Source of the DNA: Drosophila miranda
Lineage: Eukaryota; Arthropoda; Insecta; Diptera; Drosophilidae
DNA: 64,000 nucleotides
Assembly: GCF_003369915.1 (NCBI RefSeq)
Contig: NC_046677.1
Coordinates: 17,192,913-17,256,912 of the forward strand
Reading direction: 5' to 3'
The position numbers and the translations under genes are program-made. The notes below the pieces were generated by a model that was not told the origin of the DNA, did not search any database, and saw nothing but the letters and a program-made list of their open reading frames with translations. Below are positions 59,314 through 64,000 of this stretch, piece after piece. Each line of letters starts with the position of its first letter. Within the stretch, counting starts at the first letter, position 1.

Positions 59314-62300
59314 GTTGTCGTTGTCGTCGCTGGCTCTCTGCCGCTTACTTTGCATTAAGTTATTTTCATTTTCAATAGGCCGTGGCTAGGAATCATCGCC
59401 ATCGACATGGACTTGAGCTGAACTGAGGCTGAGACCTGAGGCCCGAGGCCCGAGGCGGGGGCTTAGCTGCCTTCGAGTCCGAGTCATCTGCGATTCCTGG
59501 CCATGGAGTGTTTTTCTTTCGACGGCGCTCTCAAGTGCTCTCCAAACTGTTGAACTTCACTTGTTTTCTCCAAGCTATTAAGCCACTTGATCGAACATCT
59601 TTACCCCGACTCTCGGGCCATCTCATTTTCGGCACGATGACGCTGCCTTCCAGGAATTATGCAAATTTTCTGTCCAACATTACGCTCGCTGTAATGCCGG
59701 ACCCGACTGGGACGACTACGGCAGTGATGAGCGTGTGATTTATGCTCATAAATCGCTCTAGCCGCTACTTCTGATTGCATAATTAATGAAGTTCGGCTCG
59801 AGTGTCTGACAAGTAACAATTTTTTGGTGGGAATCTCTCCGATCCATCCTACCTACATTCGTTCCCACTCTGCGTGGCTATGTGTGTCTCTCAGATACAA
59901 GATACAAATCGCATTCATCTTCGGGTTTGTTTACTTTCATTCCGCGCGTTCGCTCTCGTTCACACACTCATTGGCCGTCCCTCTCTACTCTGCATGCAGG
60001 CACAATGTTGCAGAAATTGACTTGCCAAAAGCTTGCCAGGAGCCCCAACAAATCAGCGCAATTATCAAGAATGTTTCGCAAAGACCTCGCTACCTGTGCC
60101 TGGACTTGCCCCTTTCACTCGGGGACGGAGCAGTTCAGACCATAAATTAGCAATTAAATGAGCTAGTGCGAAGAAACACACACATTTTTAAACTAAATAT
60201 TGAAACGCAATAAGTACTCAAAATCTCCATGGGCACCGGCACACACACACCTCGGTGGCGTCTGCCAGGTAAGCCACACCTGGGGACAGTGGGGCGGCAA
60301 ACGTCTTAAGTACACGATAAAAAATATATACCCACAGATATACCATCTAAGTATTTTTTGGAACTCATGCCGATCAATGAAATATTTAGTTGGAAAGTGA
60401 GAAATAAAATATGGCCAGCGGTTGTTCTAGACTTTTCACTTCCAGATCCCCAATTTTTATAGTTTCTTTCAACATAGATCTTACAGACAATATCTTGAAT
60501 GTTAGGATCCTTGTGATGATATGATATGCCTGTAACCCTTTATATTCATCCATATTTCGGTTATATTCAGCCCACTGTATGGCCTTTCCATTGCTATCTC
60601 CAGCACACGAAATCTCGATAAAACTCTTAGAAACCTCGGGCGTCGCTCGCTCTCTCTCTCTCTATGTCGCTGTAGCGCTCCCGAGAAATGGTCGCGGCAC
60701 ACTCTGGGAATATTGGACTATTGGATGGCGCGGGGAATTGCGCTGCTCGTTTTTGGCGCGTTTGCGCTTTGCGATTAATGCGCTTGTGTAAATAAACAAT
60801 AAATTTTAAGTGCGCTCCACGCCGTGGGCCAACTGGGAAGAGGAAGAACAGTCCGAAGAGGGTCTGGGATGGGGCAGGGACTGGGCTGCGCTTCGGCGCG
60901 CAATTAAATGTAGCACTTTATGCTGGGCACGATCTCTGGGAAGATCTCTCAGCGCCTCCATGGTGGGTGGCATGCGTGTACTCTCCCCAGCGCCTGGAGG
61001 CAGACCTAACCGTCGTCTACGCATCTGCCTCCACCCGCGTCCATCCATGTGGGCTGCGCACGAGCTGCATTTTGCTGCCATGCTCCTCGGTCGGGCTGAT
61101 CGAGTCCCGCTCCCTCGCTGGCTCCCTGTCCAGATCTCGCCTCTCTTCTCCACTCAAGGCGTAACGCACAAATTGTATTGATTATGCGCCTGCCACTGGC
61201 ATGCAGTTTTCTGGTGGCGAGCACAGGTATCGCTTGCCGACTTTTGCCCCGTAAATTTTCATTTGATTTGCAAAGCAATCTGTTTGTTGTGTAATAAATT
61301 AATGCACTTGGTTTGGTTTCAACGCTTCGAGAGGATCTTGTATGTGGCAGGGAGGGGCCGAGGGGAGGCGCACCCACTCAAGCAGTCCACGGCAGCAGCT
61401 GTTGAACTATTGCCATTCAAGCATGTGCTCTGAAAAGGTGATCGCAGAGGTCAAAGGGCAACCAATTGACGCCATTCGTAACGAAGCGGCGTACGATATA
61501 ACCAAATGGTTCATATTTATAAATATAAACTCTTAAACACATAATAAGTTATACCCTATATTAAGAGAAATATCTTTAGGGTCTTTCAGGACTTCGTGGA
61601 ACAATAAAATAGGGTTGGAGAATCTTTGAGCTAGATCTTTGATACTTGCTTAGGTTTGTTGGATCTATTTTGACTCAAGATTGGTGCCTTTTGGTTACAT
61701 TTCATAGCCGACTTATAAGTAGATACGAAATTCATTCTGTGTAGATTAATAAACAATTACTCTTAATTCCTACGACCTTGACTTAGTCGTATAGTCCCCG
61801 TGCTATATAGCCGCCACGCAGAGCGTGCAGATGGATATTCGATGGAAACTCCGCTCCAATTGTTTACAGATACATTTAAATGCAATCCGTTCTACCTGGA
61901 ATCAACCATAAGATAATAATTTTCATTTGCTTACATATCGCTTATATAACGCGGGCGAGCGTGTGCGGCGCGATACCGGGAATGGCAATCTCCGCGTAGC
62001 CGAACGAAAGGTCGGGCAACAAATTAAAAACGCAGAAAAGCGTGGCGGCTACTTGTTCCTGTTGTACTTACTGAGCCAATTTAAGGGGCATGTAGTTGTG
62101 GCCGTATCTATATCTAAATCTGTATAGGCCCGAGTATCTGTATCTGTAGCTGGCGGAGAGCAGGGCAGGTGCTGCCTGGGGCCGAGCGCTTTGCTTTTGA
62201 TGTTGATTAATTGCAAAAGCTGTTGATTGATTTTTATTGCAAATATTGATAAAAAGTTCTGTATTAATTAACGTGAAAAACACGCGTTGTGTGTTAATTG

Positions 62301-62523
62301 GAAAATAGTTATTGAAACTAAACAGAACCCGGAGCTAAGTGAGCGTACGAGCAGAAAACGCCAGCAACAACCAAAGCAGCCACAACGAACGGACGAACAA
62401 ACATACAGACCGTGAGATACAAGATATAAGTTGCATTTTGTAGAACGTACAAATTAACACGGCCAAAAAAAAGGAGAGAAAAAGAACAGTTTCGACACAA
62501 GAGCGACTACTGCTGCGGCCCGA

Positions 62524-62720
62524 GTATCTACGGGCTGTACGAGATGTATCTCTGTATCGGTGTATCGGTGTATCTGAGATATGTACCAGCTAGCATTTGA
62601 TTTATGCTCAACTTTGATATTTACCGCCTAATAAACAAAAAATTAACGCAAACGCAGATAGAGCAGGCCGGATTATAGTTGTATCTGTGTATCTGTATAT
62701 CTGTACATCTATGTATCTAT
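62524..62720. repeat. Two GTATCT repeat clusters
   Basis: Clusters at 62524-62578 (TGTATCGG/TGTATCTC units) and 62681-62720 (GTATCTGT units) are separated by ordinary AT-rich DNA. Confidence 0.7.
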
Positions 62721-62827
62721 TTGTGAGCGCGATCCGATTCGATTTTCGCTTTGATTTGTACTTGACATGCGTGTGTCTGTCAGAGGGGCAATTAAACAAC
62801 ATCAGACAGAGTGCCAGCGAGGGCTTA

Positions 62828-62859
62828 CCATCCACCATCCACCATTCACCATCCACCAT
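62828..62859. repeat. CCATCCA tandem repeat
   Basis: CCATCCACCATCCACC-type units occur about four times over 32 nt. Confidence 0.85.
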
Positions 62860-64000
62860 AGACGTCCGCTAGGTCGAGCGCCCTCTAAGCGCCAGGGACC
62901 GCGAGCGTTGAAAGGCCAAGCGCTAATATTTTGTATTTGTTTGGGCCTCGGCACCGCACCCGAGAAGGGAACCAGAGTCCGGGGCTGTAGAGGGCCACCA
63001 ACGTAGCCGGTAGCATGGGAACGGGTAAGATCTGTTGATCTGTGAATGATCCCCGAAAAGATCGGGGAGTTGTCAACAGACAACTTTGTACGTACTCGAA
63101 TCTCTAAATCATTTTTCGCCTTGGTAATTAGTCAACTGAAGTGGCCAAAGGGTACGTCACTCGTCAGAGGAATGCGGTGCGCCTTGAAGTCATTGTGGAT
63201 ATTCTGCAGGACCAAGGAACCTAAGCGATAAGTCGCCCGACTGTCTCTCTCTCTCTCTTGGACTCTTGCGAGTCATAAATCAACGAAGAACACGGGAACA
63301 ATGAGGCAATGCAGTGCCCCCGAGCCAGACAATTGGCATGGCTAATGCGAATGGCAACTCATAAATTTATTAATTTTTAATTAAACTTACAACGATTTGT
63401 AATTCCAACGTGGTAGCTCCATTTATGGCCAACCAGTTGGCCAACTGAATGAATCTCTGCCGGGACTGGGGCTGGGGCTGGGGCCGGGCTCCGCTCCTCC
63501 TGGCTCCTCCTGGCTGGGCTGGGCCGACTCCAGCCCGGAAACAACTCATTATCCTAATTAAAACGTGCGCCATGCGCGCCCCGTTGCCATATATGAGCAA
63601 TGCACGCGATCTGGCAATCGAGGCGAGTCCGAGTCTGCGGCTGCATGCGAAATTAGAAGATTGCTTCGATTGGAGATGGAGATGGGAGATGCACGCCCGA
63701 TAAGATCCACCATTTGGTGGCTGAAGGTGGAATGCATGTAGTCGAGTAGTCCAACAAGACCATGCTTTTCATTCTATAAACGTAATGGATCTTTGAACCC
63801 ACTTTTCCGATATCGTGGATACAAATACTTAGACTTAATCGCATCTCTTATCGGGGATCTATCTGAACACTTTAAAATTCTACAGAAGTGGAGTAGCATA
63901 TACTCCGATGATCCACTCACGATCACGCTCCCACCTCCAAAAGCATAGCTGATGACGAGCGCCTGTCTTCCATTCATACGCACTGTGGACAGTCAGTCAG

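Larger units (their letters stand above)
47016..64000. other. Long noncoding tract, probable intron or regulatory DNA
   Basis: Seventeen kilobases follow the donor at 47015 with no recognisable coding exon on either strand. Open frames here are short or repeat-driven. The tract is dotted with simple repeats (GA, CA, CAG, GGGCCT, CCAGTG, GTATCTG clusters) and AT-rich pieces. A long first intron of a developmental gene would look like this; so would a regulatory desert. Confidence 0.45.

Noticed and set aside
60806..61181. 115- and 123-codon frames on opposite strands
   Set aside because: GC-rich DNA without domains, splice context or composition typical of fly proteins. The opposing frames mirror each other.

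Overview
The window is animal nuclear DNA and reads as a Drosophila genome. It has short introns (54-70 nt) with GTAAGT/GTGAGT donors, TATA-type and AATAAA signals, abundant CA/CAG/GA microsatellites, and a near-complete fly vesicular glutamate transporter gene. A decayed RNase H-bearing LINE and a decayed kinesin-4 copy suggest a species other than D. melanogaster. The obscura group is my guess, but nothing in the sequence proves it.

Layout. Bases 1-17,000 are gene-poor upstream DNA. They hold one small TATA/poly(A)-bounded candidate unit (3,159-3,601), a LINE relic (5,690-6,010), a GC-rich block with open frames on both strands (14,350-15,000) and a microRNA-like hairpin (15,488-15,579). 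VGlut (+, seven coding exons, 17,069-23,710, 639 aa) is followed by an AT-rich tract that is probably its long 3' UTR, to about 26,720. A block of four minus-strand genes follows: three pancreatic-lipase-family genes (27,593-28,744; 32,524-33,674; 34,142-35,404) and an intronless multi-pass membrane protein (35,726-36,358). Next, on the plus strand, come a kinesin-4 pseudogene (36,845-37,262), two small tandem-repeat arrays and a two-exon glycerate 2-kinase gene (38,335-39,907).

From about 40 kb to the end I find no coding exon. The best supported feature there is a noncoding first exon on the plus strand ending in a consensus CAG|GTAAGT donor at 47,015, beside a 37-nt GA repeat. The remaining 17 kb look like a long intron or regulatory DNA full of simple repeats. 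From memory, the D. melanogaster neighbour of VGlut and CG9886 is oaf, so this could be the oaf 5' region, but no oaf coding sequence is in the window.

Functionally the genes are not a pathway. VGlut loads glutamate into synaptic vesicles. The three lipases look like a secreted, tandem-duplicated digestive or storage lipase set. Glycerate kinase is a housekeeping enzyme of serine/fructose catabolism. Exon boundaries were assigned by hand from reading frame, splice consensus and family resemblance, without database searches.
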